Source: Pseudomonadota bacterium (lineage in GTDB: Bacteria; Pseudomonadota; Gammaproteobacteria; Burkholderiales; Burkholderiaceae_E). Taken from it: a stretch of 13,323 bases of DNA. Under the pieces are notes generated by a model. The model saw only the letters and a list, made by a program, of their open reading frames with translations, had not been told where the DNA came from and did not search any database. The stretch covers positions 1 through 13,323 of the forward strand of contig JAEWEW010000375.1 in assembly GCA_023389175.1 (NCBI GenBank). Direction: 5' to 3'. Shown here in pieces: positions 1 through 6,956 of the stretch. Numbering within the stretch: the first letter of the stretch is position 1; each line of letters opens with the position of its first letter. The position numbers and the translations under genes are program-made.

Positions 1-533
1 GCCTCGCGCTCGCCCACGCGATCGCCTGGCACCTGCTGGACACCAGCCGCTCGCTCACCCTCTTCGCGACCCACTACTTCGAGCTGACCGCGCTCGCTTC
101 GCAGTCGAGCGCGGCGGTCAACCTTCACCTCGCGGCGGCCGAGCACGCGGGCGGCATCGTGTTCCTGCACCAGGTGCGGGAAGGCCCGGCCAGCCAGAGC
201 TATGGACTGCAGGTGGCCCGGCTGGCCGGGCTGCCCGCGCGACTGCTCAAGCATGCGCGCGCCACGCTGCAATCGCTCGAGCAGGCCGCTGCCGCCCAGC
301 GGCCCCAGCTCGACCTCTTCTCGGCGCCGACGCCCGATCCGCTGGAGCAGTCGGTGCCGGGTGCGGTCGGCCCGCCCGGCGCCGAACCGCCGGGCGCACC
401 GCCGGCATCGCGGGCCGAGGAGATCGGGGCCGAGCTGCGTACGCTCGACGTCGATTCGCTCACGCCACGCCAGGCGCTGGAACGGGTGTACCGCTGGCGC
501 GAGCTGCTCGATGGCAACGCAAGCGACGCCTGA
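1..533 (+). CDS. mutS: DNA mismatch repair protein MutS, C-terminal part (5' end outside window)
   Basis: MutS recognises mismatched or looped DNA and uses ATP to recruit MutL. The visible 176 residues begin in frame at base 3, inside the ATPase domain. They show the ATHYFEL segment with its conserved histidine, which follows the Walker B region, then the GPASQSYGLQVARLAGLP helix-turn-helix dimerisation segment. A low-complexity Pro/Ala/Gly linker follows (roughly 340-420 in the window). The protein ends with the small C-terminal domain (LTPRQALERVYRWREL) that mediates tetramer formation in MutS1 proteins. The Walker A region and mismatch-binding domains lie upstream of the window. The stop TGA is at 531-533. 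The next gene starts inside this one, overlapping by 23 bases, which suggests cotranscription and perhaps translational coupling. The identification is secure; only completeness is unknown. Confidence 0.96.
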   Translation, partial: LALAHAIAWHLLDTSRSLTLFATHYFELTALASQSSAAVNLHLAAAEHAGGIVFLHQVREGPASQSYGLQVARLAGLPARLLKHARATLQSLEQAAAAQRPQLDLFSAPTPDPLEQSVPGAVGPPGAEPPGAPPASRAEEIGAELRTLDVDSLTPRQALERVYRWRELLDGNASDA

Positions 534-1587
534 CCGTTGGCGGCGGCGGATCGCGCGGGCCGGGGTCGGCTCGGCCGCGCTGGCCGCGGCGAGCGTGCTT
601 GGCAGCGGCCTGCGCGCGGCAAGGGCGGCAGGGGCTGACGCGCCGGCCCTCGCGCCGGACAGCCCCTTCGAGTTCGGCTTCCTCGGCGACACGCCGTATT
701 CGGCCCTCGAGGCCGGGTCGCTGCGGCGCATCTTCGCGGCGATGGCCGCCGAGCCGCTCGAGTTCGTGCTGCACGTGGGCGACATCAAGTCGAGCGGCGA
801 GAACTGCAGCGATGCGGTCCTGTCGTCGCGCCTGCAGCTGCTGGACGGCTGCCCGCATCCGCTGGTGCTCACGCCGGGTGACAACGACTGGACCGACTGC
901 AGGCGTTCCGCCGGGCCCTGGGTCCCGGGCGGTTCCCTCGAGCGGCTGCACTATCTGCGCACCGCTGCCTATGCCGGTCCGAGGTCGCTCGGACGGCGCG
1001 TCCTGCCGCTCGAGCAGCAGGGAAGCCTCGACGACGCGGCCGCGATGCGCGAGGACGTCGACCGGACACCGCGGCTGCCGGAGAACCTGCGCTGGCGCAC
1101 TGCGGCCGTGCGCTTCTGCACGCTGCATGTGGTCGGTACCGACAACGCGCCGCGCCATACGCCGGAGCGCGCGCGCGCGTGGCTCGCGCGGCAGGAGGCC
1201 AACGCCCGCTGGCTGGAGGACACGATCCGGGTCGCTCTGCGCGAGAAGGCGAAGGGGCTGGTGAAGGGCTTCGCGGTGGCAATGCATGCCAACATGCGGT
1301 TCGGCGCCGGCCGGCAGGACGGCTGGGCGCGCATGCGCGAGCTGGTGGTCGCGGCCGCCGTTGCGTTCGACGGGCCGTTCCTGCTGCTGCACGGCGACAC
1401 CCATTTCTTTCGCAGCGACCGGCTGCTGAGGCAGTCCCACGGGCTGGCCAACCTGCGCCGCGTGGAATGCTTCGGCTCGCCATTCTCCGCCTCCTGGGTC
1501 CAGGTACGCTGGGATCCGTCGCGTGCAACCGACGGCATCGGCCGCGAGTCCGATCCGTTCCAGGTCTCGGTGCGCGCGCTTCCATGA
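511..1587 (+). CDS. exported calcineurin-like metallophosphoesterase
   Basis: A 358-residue protein starting at ATG 511 inside the end of mutS. The reading frame stays open further upstream, but that part is only the shadow of mutS. Residues 1-40 look like a signal peptide: a basic stretch WRRRIAR, an Ala/Gly-rich hydrophobic core and a probable AxA cleavage site near residue 40. The paired arginines make Tat export possible. The rest has metallophosphoesterase motifs in order: GDTPY (D60), HVGDIK (D91), PGDNDW (D124-N125-D126), AMHAN (H259) and LHGDTHFF (H294, H298). Motif I lacks the usual His (DxH), and GDND stands where GNH[DE] is usual, so this is a divergent subfamily. The expected reaction is hydrolysis of a phosphomonoester or phosphodiester in the periplasm. 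The substrate cannot be told. There is no strong Shine-Dalgarno, which fits coupling to mutS. Confidence 0.85.
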   Translation: MATQATPDRWRRRIARAGVGSAALAAASVLGSGLRAARAAGADAPALAPDSPFEFGFLGDTPYSALEAGSLRRIFAAMAAEPLEFVLHVGDIKSSGENCSDAVLSSRLQLLDGCPHPLVLTPGDNDWTDCRRSAGPWVPGGSLERLHYLRTAAYAGPRSLGRRVLPLEQQGSLDDAAAMREDVDRTPRLPENLRWRTAAVRFCTLHVVGTDNAPRHTPERARAWLARQEANARWLEDTIRVALREKAKGLVKGFAVAMHANMRFGAGRQDGWARMRELVVAAAVAFDGPFLLLHGDTHFFRSDRLLRQSHGLANLRRVECFGSPFSASWVQVRWDPSRATDGIGRESDPFQVSVRALP

Positions 1588-1615
1588 GCGCACGCTCGCG
1601 TCGCGTGGGATCCTG

Positions 1616-2863
1616 GTGAACGGCTGCGCGCCCCTGCCGCCCGCGACCCGCCTGGGCGACACCCCGGTGACCCGCTTCCTGCGTCGGCACTGGCAGCGTC
1701 GACCGCTGCTGGTGCGACAGGCGCTCGCCGGCCTGCTCGAGGGGTTCCCGTTGCAGTCGGCCTTTGGCGTACGGGAGATCCTCGCGCTCGCTCGCGACGC
1801 CGATGTCGAGAGCCGCCTGGTGATCGCGCCGACCGCGCCCGGCGCGGGCTGGCAGCTGCGCCAAGGGCCGTTCGCGCGGTTGCCGTCACGCGCCCGCCCG
1901 GGTTGGACCGTGCTGGTCCAGGGCGTCGACCTGAGCCTGCCCGGCGGCCGCGCACTGATGGATCGCTTCCGCTTCCTGCCGGATGCCCGGCTGGACGACC
2001 TGATGGTGAGCTATGCCACCGACGGCGGTGGCGTCGGTCCCCATGTCGACTCGTACGACGTGTTCCTGCTGCAGGTCCACGGCCGCCGACGCTGGCGCCT
2101 CGCCCCGCCGGGTCCCTGGCGACCGGTGCCGGATGCACCGCTGCGCCTGGTCCGCGGCTTCGTCCCGCGCGAGGAGTACCTGCTGGAGCCGGGCGACATG
2201 CTCTACCTGCCGCCCGGTTGGGCTCACGAGGGCACCGCGGTGGGCGAATGCATGACCTGCTCGATCGGCTTCAGGTCGCCGTCCGCGGCCGAGCTGCGGC
2301 AGGCGTTCTTCGCCTTCCTGGCGGACCATGCCGACGCTGCCGCGGGCGACGCTGCGGCGGTCCGGCGCTACCGGGACCGGACCGCGACCGCCGTGAGCCG
2401 CCCGGCCGCGATCCCGGAAGACATGGCCGCGACGCTGCGCGGCTGGCTGGACGGCTGGCAGCCGCCCGCTGCGCTGGTGGAGGAGTTCATCGGCTGCCAT
2501 CTCTCCGAGCCGAAGCCCTCCACCTGGTTCCAGGCGGCTCCCGGCGCGGCGCTGCGCCCGGACCGCGGCGACTGCGTCGCGCTCGCCGCGAAGAGCCGGA
2601 TGCTCTATCGCAAGCGCCGCATCTTCCTGAACGGCGAGGTGGTCGCGCTGCCCGAGGCTGGACGCGGCGAGGCGCTGCGGCTGCTCCGAACGCTCGCCGA
2701 CCGGCGCGGCCTGGACGCCGTTCAGTCCGCGCGAGCCTTACGCCATCCGGGACTGCGCGATAGGCTGCGCGAGTGGCTTGCGGCCGGCTGGATCGAGTCC
2801 AGGCCGGCATCGACGAGCGAAGCTTCGGCCAAGCGGGCGAAGGACCGGGATGCAAGCACCTGA
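1616..2863 (+). CDS. JmjC/cupin ribosomal oxygenase, YcfD/RoxA-like (probable ribosomal protein L16 arginine hydroxylase)
   Basis: Fe(II)/2-oxoglutarate oxygenase of the bacterial ribosomal-oxygenase family, whose E. coli member YcfD (RoxA) hydroxylates an arginine of ribosomal protein L16. The call rests on the N-terminal FLRRHWQRRPLLVRQA segment, the DDLMVSYATDGGGVGPHVD stretch with the HxD iron motif (H143, D145), FLLQVHGRRRW, and the distal iron ligand in PPGWAHEG (H204). H-to-H spacing is 61, close to the 62 of YcfD. A C-terminal winged-helix-like region follows, and the last 15 residues are polar and charged. The GTG start at 1616 gives 415 residues with a short tail before the conserved part, after a GGGAT-like ribosome site. 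The in-frame ATG at 1523 would overlap the phosphoesterase gene by 65 bases and add 31 residues unlike the family. Length is slightly above E. coli YcfD (373). The exact target is inferred by homology. Confidence 0.88.
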   Translation: MNGCAPLPPATRLGDTPVTRFLRRHWQRRPLLVRQALAGLLEGFPLQSAFGVREILALARDADVESRLVIAPTAPGAGWQLRQGPFARLPSRARPGWTVLVQGVDLSLPGGRALMDRFRFLPDARLDDLMVSYATDGGGVGPHVDSYDVFLLQVHGRRRWRLAPPGPWRPVPDAPLRLVRGFVPREEYLLEPGDMLYLPPGWAHEGTAVGECMTCSIGFRSPSAAELRQAFFAFLADHADAAAGDAAAVRRYRDRTATAVSRPAAIPEDMAATLRGWLDGWQPPAALVEEFIGCHLSEPKPSTWFQAAPGAALRPDRGDCVALAAKSRMLYRKRRIFLNGEVVALPEAGRGEALRLLRTLADRRGLDAVQSARALRHPGLRDRLREWLAAGWIESRPASTSEASAKRAKDRDAST

Positions 2864-3329
2864 ATCACGCCTCTTCTCGTTTCGCAGCGAGTTCCACCAG
2901 TCGGTGCAGACGCTGCTCGAGCGCACGCGGCTCACCCTTGCGATGACCGACCGCGATTTCTCGGACTGGCCGCTCGAGGCACCGGCGACCATCGCCGCGC
3001 TGACACGGATCCTCCGGGAGCCGGGATCGGGCCTGCGGCTGGTCCTGCACTCGCCACAGTGGCTGGAGCGGCACGGCGCGCGCTTCGCCATGCTGCGCGC
3101 GAGCTTTGCCGACCGGGTGCAGTGCCGCCAGGCGCCGCCCGGGATCGCGCCGGGCGAAGGCCTGCTGATCGGCGACCGCAGCCACCTGCTGCGGCGGGCG
3201 CACTACGAGTCCTGCCGCGGCCGGCTGCAGCTTGCCATGCCGGAGCAGGTCGAACCCTGGCGCCACAAGTTCGAGATGCTCTGGCAGGAATCGCTGCCCT
3301 GCCTCACGGCGACCACACTCGGCCTCTGA
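2850..3329 (+). CDS. DUF7931-like small protein of unknown function
   Basis: A 159-residue soluble protein with no signal peptide or membrane segment. From memory it resembles a domain (DUF7931) found alone or fused behind GNAT acetyltransferases in beta- and gammaproteobacteria. Shared traits are an early FxSRxEFHQ-like segment, a DxDFSDWPL motif (residues 31-38), RLVLHSPQWLERHGAR, GLLIGDRSHLLRRAHYES, and the end FEMLWQESLPCLTATTLGL. The layout, with an HSPQWL strand and a later DRSHLLRR strand, recalls the phospholipase-D-like fold, but no HKD catalytic motif is visible. ATG 2850 has AAGGAC about 8 bases upstream and overlaps the end of the oxygenase gene by 14 bases, implying cotranslation. 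No biochemical role can be assigned. Confidence 0.82.
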   Translation: MQAPESRLFSFRSEFHQSVQTLLERTRLTLAMTDRDFSDWPLEAPATIAALTRILREPGSGLRLVLHSPQWLERHGARFAMLRASFADRVQCRQAPPGIAPGEGLLIGDRSHLLRRAHYESCRGRLQLAMPEQVEPWRHKFEMLWQESLPCLTATTLGL

Positions 3330-3412
3330 CGCCTTGCCGGCGCCGGCGCGGCACCGGCCACCCGCCCGCCCCGCCGATCCGGCCTTGGCCCGCCGAAGCC
3401 GCCGCGACCCGG

Positions 3413-3421
3413 TGATAAGAT
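3413..3421 (+). promoter_or_regulatory. extended -10 promoter for the repeat lipoprotein gene
   Basis: TGATAAGAT fits the extended -10 consensus TGnTAtaAT (hexamer TAAGAT at 3416-3421). No good -35 lies 17 bases upstream; the TTGGCC at 3385 is too far. Transcription would begin near 3428. That would place the in-frame ATG at 3420 inside the promoter and leave about 30 bases of leader before ATG 3459. The surrounding DNA, 3330-3458, is GC-rich and holds the 12-base palindrome GCCGGCGCCGGC (3336-3347), with no clear terminator. Confidence 0.45.
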
Positions 3422-3458
3422 GGCCCGGACAGCTGCCACGTCGGAGAACGAAGGACCC

Positions 3459-4004
3459 ATGCAGCCCTGCTCCAGCATGCGCCACCCGCCTGCCCGCGCC
3501 TGGATGAGCGACGCGCGGCGGCCTCTCGCCCGCGCGCTCGCCGCGACCTGCCTCGGGCTCGCGCTCGCCGCGTGCGAGCCTCGCGACGATCCGCCGCGGC
3601 CGACCACGGCAGCGCCGCCGGCCGGGGAGGATTCGGTCGCGGAAGCGAAGGAATCGACCGCGCGGGCGGTCGAAGCCGCAAAGGAAGCCGCGATCAAGAG
3701 TGGACGCGCCGCGAAGGATGTCGCCGGGCCGGCGCTCGATGCAACCAAGGATGCCGCGGCACGCGCGGTTCAGGCAGCCAAGGAGGCCTCCGCCTCGGCG
3801 CTCGAGGCCGGCAAGGCCGCTGCCGGCGTGGCGGCCGAGAAGGCCGGCGTGGTCGCGGAGAAGGCGCGGGACGTGACCGGCAAGGCGCTGGAGGTCACCA
3901 AGGAAGGCGCGGAGGAAGCTCGCGAAGCCGCTGCGCGGGCGGTCGCCGCGGCGCGGGAAGCCGCTGCGCGGCAGGGCAAGCCGCAGGAGCAGCCGAGCCG
4001 CTGA
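3459..4004 (+). CDS. Ala/Lys-rich lipoprotein with ten LEA-like 11-residue repeats
   Basis: A 181-residue protein of unknown function. The lipoprotein signal has a basic n-region, a hydrophobic stretch and the lipobox LALAAC, with the acylated Cys at 39 followed by Glu, which predicts outer-membrane sorting. A Pro/Thr linker (40-60) leads into ten consecutive 11-mers, residues 61-170. The second to fifth follow a clear xAxKxxAxxAx pattern (for example RAAKDVAGPAL, DATKDAAARAV, QAAKEASASAL); later copies drift. This is the periodicity of group 3 LEA proteins and predicts long amphipathic or disordered-to-helical structure. ATG 3459 was chosen because AAGGA lies just upstream, although the 3-base gap is short. 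ATG 3504 gives a neater 23-residue signal and is a real alternative. ATG 3420 lies in the probable promoter. The gene is convergent with the MBL hydrolase gene, 26 bases apart. Confidence 0.75.
   Translation: MQPCSSMRHPPARAWMSDARRPLARALAATCLGLALAACEPRDDPPRPTTAAPPAGEDSVAEAKESTARAVEAAKEAAIKSGRAAKDVAGPALDATKDAAARAVQAAKEASASALEAGKAAAGVAAEKAGVVAEKARDVTGKALEVTKEGAEEAREAAARAVAAAREAAARQGKPQEQPSR
3639..3968 (+). repeat. ten in-frame 33-base coding repeats (11-residue LEA-like motif)
   Basis: Ten successive 33-base units, in frame with the lipoprotein gene, encode 11-residue blocks without an indel. Ala recurs at positions 2, 7 and 10, and Lys at position 4 in the first half. DNA copies are diverged, so this is an old protein-level repeat rather than a recent tandem duplication. 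The last block ends in REAAA, just before a hydrophilic tail (RQGKPQEQPSR). Confidence 0.7.
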
Positions 4005-4030
4005 CGGTCCGCCTCCCGGCTGTCGGCCGC

Positions 4031-4837
4031 CTACGCGTCGTGCCAGCCGACGCCGGCATCCTGATCGGCCACCGGGATCGCATCCGGCGCGCAACCCAGC
4101 ACCGCTGCCAGCGCGAGCTGCGCGAGGTCGGCCCGGTTGTTGTGACGGCTGAGATGGGCCGCCACCACGGTGCGCAGGCGGCTGCGATCCAGTGACGCGA
4201 GGATGGCCGCGGCCGCCCCGTTCTCCAGGTGTCCGTAGTCGCCCCCGATGCGGCGCTTGAGCGAGGGCGGATAGTGCCCGTCGGCGAGCAGCGTCCGGTC
4301 GTGGTTGGTCTCCAGCACCAGCGACGTGAGGCCGGCGAGCGCGCACACCACGTGCGGCGTGGGTCGGCCGATGTCGGTCAGCAGCCCCAGGCGGCTCGCC
4401 CGGTCCTCGATCACGAACTGCACCGGCTCCCGGGCGTCATGCGGCACCGGAAACGGCGTGATACCCAGCCCATGGATCTCGGTCGGCTCGTCCGGCGCGA
4501 TCAGGCGGCAGATCGATTCGTCGAACGCGGGCAGGCGGCGCGACCCCTCTCGGGAACCGTACGTGAGGTACACCGGCACCCCGGCCGCGGCGGCGAGCCG
4601 AAAGACGCCGCCGACATGATCGCCGTGCTCGTGGGTGACCAGGATCGCCCGCAGCCCCGCCAGCGGGAGACCGAGGCGTGCCAGCCGGCGCGCGGTCTCC
4701 TTCAGGTTGAAGCCGCAGTCGACCAGGAGGTAGCCGCCATCGCCGCCCGCGCTTCCGGACCATCCCTGGCCTGCTTCGGGCAGGGCGACGACCAGCGCAT
4801 TGCCTTCGCTGCCGCTGCCGAGACTGGCGAACCGCAC
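4031..4837 (-). CDS. MBL-fold metallohydrolase, YycJ/WalJ-like
   Basis: A 268-residue cytoplasmic metallo-beta-lactamase-fold protein. It begins MRFASLGSGSEGNAL, the typical opening of the YycJ/WalJ branch. Metal-binding motifs seen are THEHGDH (H69, H71, D73, H74), VPHDAREP (H133), LLTDIG (D155) and AAHLSRHNN (H228, H232). ETNHD and GHLEN segments also match this branch. YycJ-like proteins are thought to be nucleases or hydrolases acting on nucleic acids; the activity here is inferred only. Compared with the family there is a Gly/Ser-rich insertion around residues 22-36. The start is GTG, 4 bases after the bamC stop, so it is the third gene of the dapA-bamC operon. The stop TAG is at 4033-4031, convergent with the lipoprotein gene. 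Confidence 0.87.
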   Translation of the reverse strand: MRFASLGSGSEGNALVVALPEAGQGWSGSAGGDGGYLLVDCGFNLKETARRLARLGLPLAGLRAILVTHEHGDHVGGVFRLAAAAGVPVYLTYGSREGSRRLPAFDESICRLIAPDEPTEIHGLGITPFPVPHDAREPVQFVIEDRASRLGLLTDIGRPTPHVVCALAGLTSLVLETNHDRTLLADGHYPPSLKRRIGGDYGHLENGAAAAILASLDRSRLRTVVAAHLSRHNNRADLAQLALAAVLGCAPDAIPVADQDAGVGWHDA

Positions 4838-4841
4838 CGGG

Positions 4842-5999
4842 CTACTTCAGCTCTTCGTGAAGCAGCGCGATGATGCGGTTCGCCACGCGCTGGTTCTCCG
4901 GCGAGGCGGGCGGGGTGCCGTCGGCCTCGCGCACCGCCACGGTGGAGCGCGAGCCGGCGCCGGCCACGACCAGCTGGTAGCGCTGCCCGGAGAGATCCTT
5001 GCGCTCGCCCGAGAAGAAGCGCGAGATCGCCCCCTGGGAAGGATCGCGCCGCTCCAGGTCCACGTAGCGCACGAAGAACGTGCCCTTGGAGCGATCCCGG
5101 TCCTCGACCGTGAATCCGACCCGGTCGAGCACCAGGCCGACTTCGCGCCAGGCGCGATCGAAGCCTTCGTCGAGCTCCAGCCGCGACACCTCGTTCTCCG
5201 TGACCAGGCGGATGCCGTCGGATGCGGCTCCCCCGGGTGCTGCCTCTTCGCCCGCCCCGATGCCGGCCACGGCCACGTCATCCCGCGGCGTGCCGAACTG
5301 CACCAGGATGCGCCGCAGGTATTCGATCTCCAGCTCCGGATCGCTGTCCCGCGGCTGCCAGACCGACTGGTCCTTCTGCAGGCCAGTGACCACCTCTTCC
5401 ATTCCACGGTGGCTCACGTAGATCTCGGTGCGGCCGTCGGACGTGCGCTCCAGTCGCGTGCGATAGCGGTCCCGCTCGCCGGTGGAATAGCTGCTGCCGA
5501 ACGTCCGGCTGATCATGCCGCGCAGGCCGGAGGTCTCCACCCGCTGGCGGCGCTCGGCCCACTCGGTCTCCATGATCCCGGTCTGCGGCGACTCCACGGC
5601 GAGGCTGAAGCCCTGGGTGTTCCAGAAGTCCCGGAGGATCGGCCAGACCTTCTCCACCGGCTGGTTCACCACCACCCAGCGCATGGAGCCGTCGCGCTGG
5701 ATCTGCGCGCCCTCGCGCTGTGGCAGCACTTCCGAGCTGCGCGGCGCGGCATCCGCGACCGCGGCCCGGTTGCGGTTGAAGTCCGAAAGCGTCTGGCCCG
5801 GCTGGTTGCGTTGGGGCAGCGTGTAGCGGTCGTTCGACTGCGGCGTGACCAGGTCCGGCGGCACGTCCAGCGCGGGCCCCTGGCTCGCGCCGCGGTATTC
5901 CACGTTGCCGGGGTCCATGACTGAGCGGATGGTGCCGCAGGCGCTGAGGAAGGCTGCCGCGAGCAGGACGGCGGCAAGCCGGGTACGACGGGAAGACAT
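4842..5999 (-). CDS. bamC: outer membrane assembly lipoprotein BamC (NlpB-like)
   Basis: Component of the BAM complex, which folds beta-barrel proteins into the outer membrane. Residues 1-20 are a lipoprotein signal (RRTRLAAVLLAAAFLSAC, Cys21). Next is the unstructured N-terminal segment that contacts BamD in E. coli, here containing GNVEYRGASQGPALDVPPDLV and TLPQRNQ. Two helix-grip domains follow; the first holds RWVVVNQPVEKVWPILRDFW and the second RLELDEGFDRAWREVGLVLDR. Length is 385 residues against 344 in E. coli, largely from a longer interdomain linker (AGIGAGEEAAPGGAASDG). The start was set at ATG 5999 because it gives the signal peptide directly. It overlaps the dapA stop by one base (TGATG), so translation is probably coupled. 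The dapA-bamC order matches E. coli, which supports the call. Confidence 0.93.
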   Translation of the reverse strand: MSSRRTRLAAVLLAAAFLSACGTIRSVMDPGNVEYRGASQGPALDVPPDLVTPQSNDRYTLPQRNQPGQTLSDFNRNRAAVADAAPRSSEVLPQREGAQIQRDGSMRWVVVNQPVEKVWPILRDFWNTQGFSLAVESPQTGIMETEWAERRQRVETSGLRGMISRTFGSSYSTGERDRYRTRLERTSDGRTEIYVSHRGMEEVVTGLQKDQSVWQPRDSDPELEIEYLRRILVQFGTPRDDVAVAGIGAGEEAAPGGAASDGIRLVTENEVSRLELDEGFDRAWREVGLVLDRVGFTVEDRDRSKGTFFVRYVDLERRDPSQGAISRFFSGERKDLSGQRYQLVVAGAGSRSTVAVREADGTPPASPENQRVANRIIALLHEELK

Positions 6000-6880
6000 C
6001 AGGCAAATACTCCAGATTCGCGCAGTGCGGCCTCTACCGTCCCATGGTGCCTGGCGTCGAGCGGCGTGAGCGGCAGGCGGATTCCGCCCTCGATCAGGCC
6101 CACGCGTGCCATCGCCCACTTGAGCGGTATCGGGTTGGCTTCCACGAACAGCTTCGAATGCAGCGGCAGCAGGCGCCGGTTGATCGCAAGCGCAGCCTTG
6201 AAGTTGCCTTCAAGCGCAGCGCGGCACATCTCGGCCATCGGCCGCGGCGCCACGTTGGCGGTGACCGAGATCACGCCGTGCGAACCCATCGCCATCAGGG
6301 CAAGGGCGCTGTCGTCGTTGCCGCTGTAGACGGCGAAGTCCGCGGGCAACCGCGCGAGCAGCTCGGCGCCCCGATACATGTCGCCGGTGGCGTCCTTGAG
6401 CCCGACGATGCCGGGCACCTGCGCAAGCCGCAGGATGGTGTCGTTGGAGAGGTCCGCCACGGTTCGCGACGGCACGTTGTAGAGGATCACCGGCAGGCCG
6501 GCCTCTTCGGCCACCGCCCGGAAGTGCCGGTAGAGGCCTTCCTGGCCCGGCTTGTTGTAGTAGGGAACCACCTGCAGCGTCGCCTGGGCGCCGACCGCGC
6601 GGGCGTGGCGGGTGAGCTCGATCGCTTCATGGGTGGAGTTGGCGCCGGTGCCGGCGATCACCGGCACCCTGCCCCTGCTGTGCTCCACCGCCACCTGGAT
6701 CAGCTGCTGGTGCTCCTCCACGGTCACCGTCGGCGACTCGCCGGTGGTACCCACCGCGACGATCGCGGCGGTGCCGGCCTCGACATGCCAGTCGATCAGC
6801 GCACGGTACCTCTCCAGGTCCAGCGAACCGTCCTCGTGCATCGGTGTCACGATGGCCACCAGGCTGCCCTTGATCATCAT
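5999..6880 (-). CDS. dapA: 4-hydroxy-tetrahydrodipicolinate synthase DapA
   Basis: Condenses pyruvate with L-aspartate semialdehyde, the first committed step of the lysine and diaminopimelate pathway; it acts as a cytoplasmic tetramer. The 293-residue length is normal (E. coli 292). Visible active-site residues are GTTGESPT (T45, T46), VILYNVPSR (Y134, R139) and the Schiff-base lysine in VGLKDATGD (K162). The PYYNKP segment (106-111) is also family-typical. Two ATGs lie in tandem at 6880 and 6877. The first sits 7 bases from a GAGGA ribosome site (6892-6888) and was kept. It is the first gene of an operon with bamC and the MBL-fold gene. Its leader contains strong hairpins described separately. 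Confidence 0.97.
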   Translation of the reverse strand: MMIKGSLVAIVTPMHEDGSLDLERYRALIDWHVEAGTAAIVAVGTTGESPTVTVEEHQQLIQVAVEHSRGRVPVIAGTGANSTHEAIELTRHARAVGAQATLQVVPYYNKPGQEGLYRHFRAVAEEAGLPVILYNVPSRTVADLSNDTILRLAQVPGIVGLKDATGDMYRGAELLARLPADFAVYSGNDDSALALMAMGSHGVISVTANVAPRPMAEMCRAALEGNFKAALAINRRLLPLHSKLFVEANPIPLKWAMARVGLIEGGIRLPLTPLDARHHGTVEAALRESGVFA

Positions 6881-6920
6881 TGAAGCGTCCTCGCTTTCGG
6901 TGTCGGCCTCTGAGCCCGAG

Positions 6921-6939
6921 GGCCGGGCTACGCCCGGTC
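6921..6939 (-). other. stem-loop in the dapA leader
   Basis: CCGGGC-tac-GCCCGG is a perfect 6-pair stem with a 3-base loop (6923-6937). It extends to 8 pairs through one G-T pair. There is no T-run on either side, so it does not look like a simple intrinsic terminator. It lies about 40 bases upstream of the dapA start. CGGGCGTAGCCCGG-type sequences also occur as scattered intergenic repeats in some proteobacteria, so a dispersed repeat is possible. Confidence 0.5.
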
Positions 6940-6956
6940 CGCCCCCAGTGAGGTCA

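Noticed and set aside
202..510. Upstream extension of the phosphoesterase frame inside mutS
   Set aside because: The extra residues are Arg/Ser-rich out-of-frame mutS sequence. The signal peptide begins just after ATG 511.
2865..4346. A 493-codon open frame on the - strand across DUF7931, the lipoprotein and the MBL gene
   Set aside because: It crosses three well-supported genes in the wrong frame and its translation is Arg/Gly-rich without motifs; it is a high-GC shadow.
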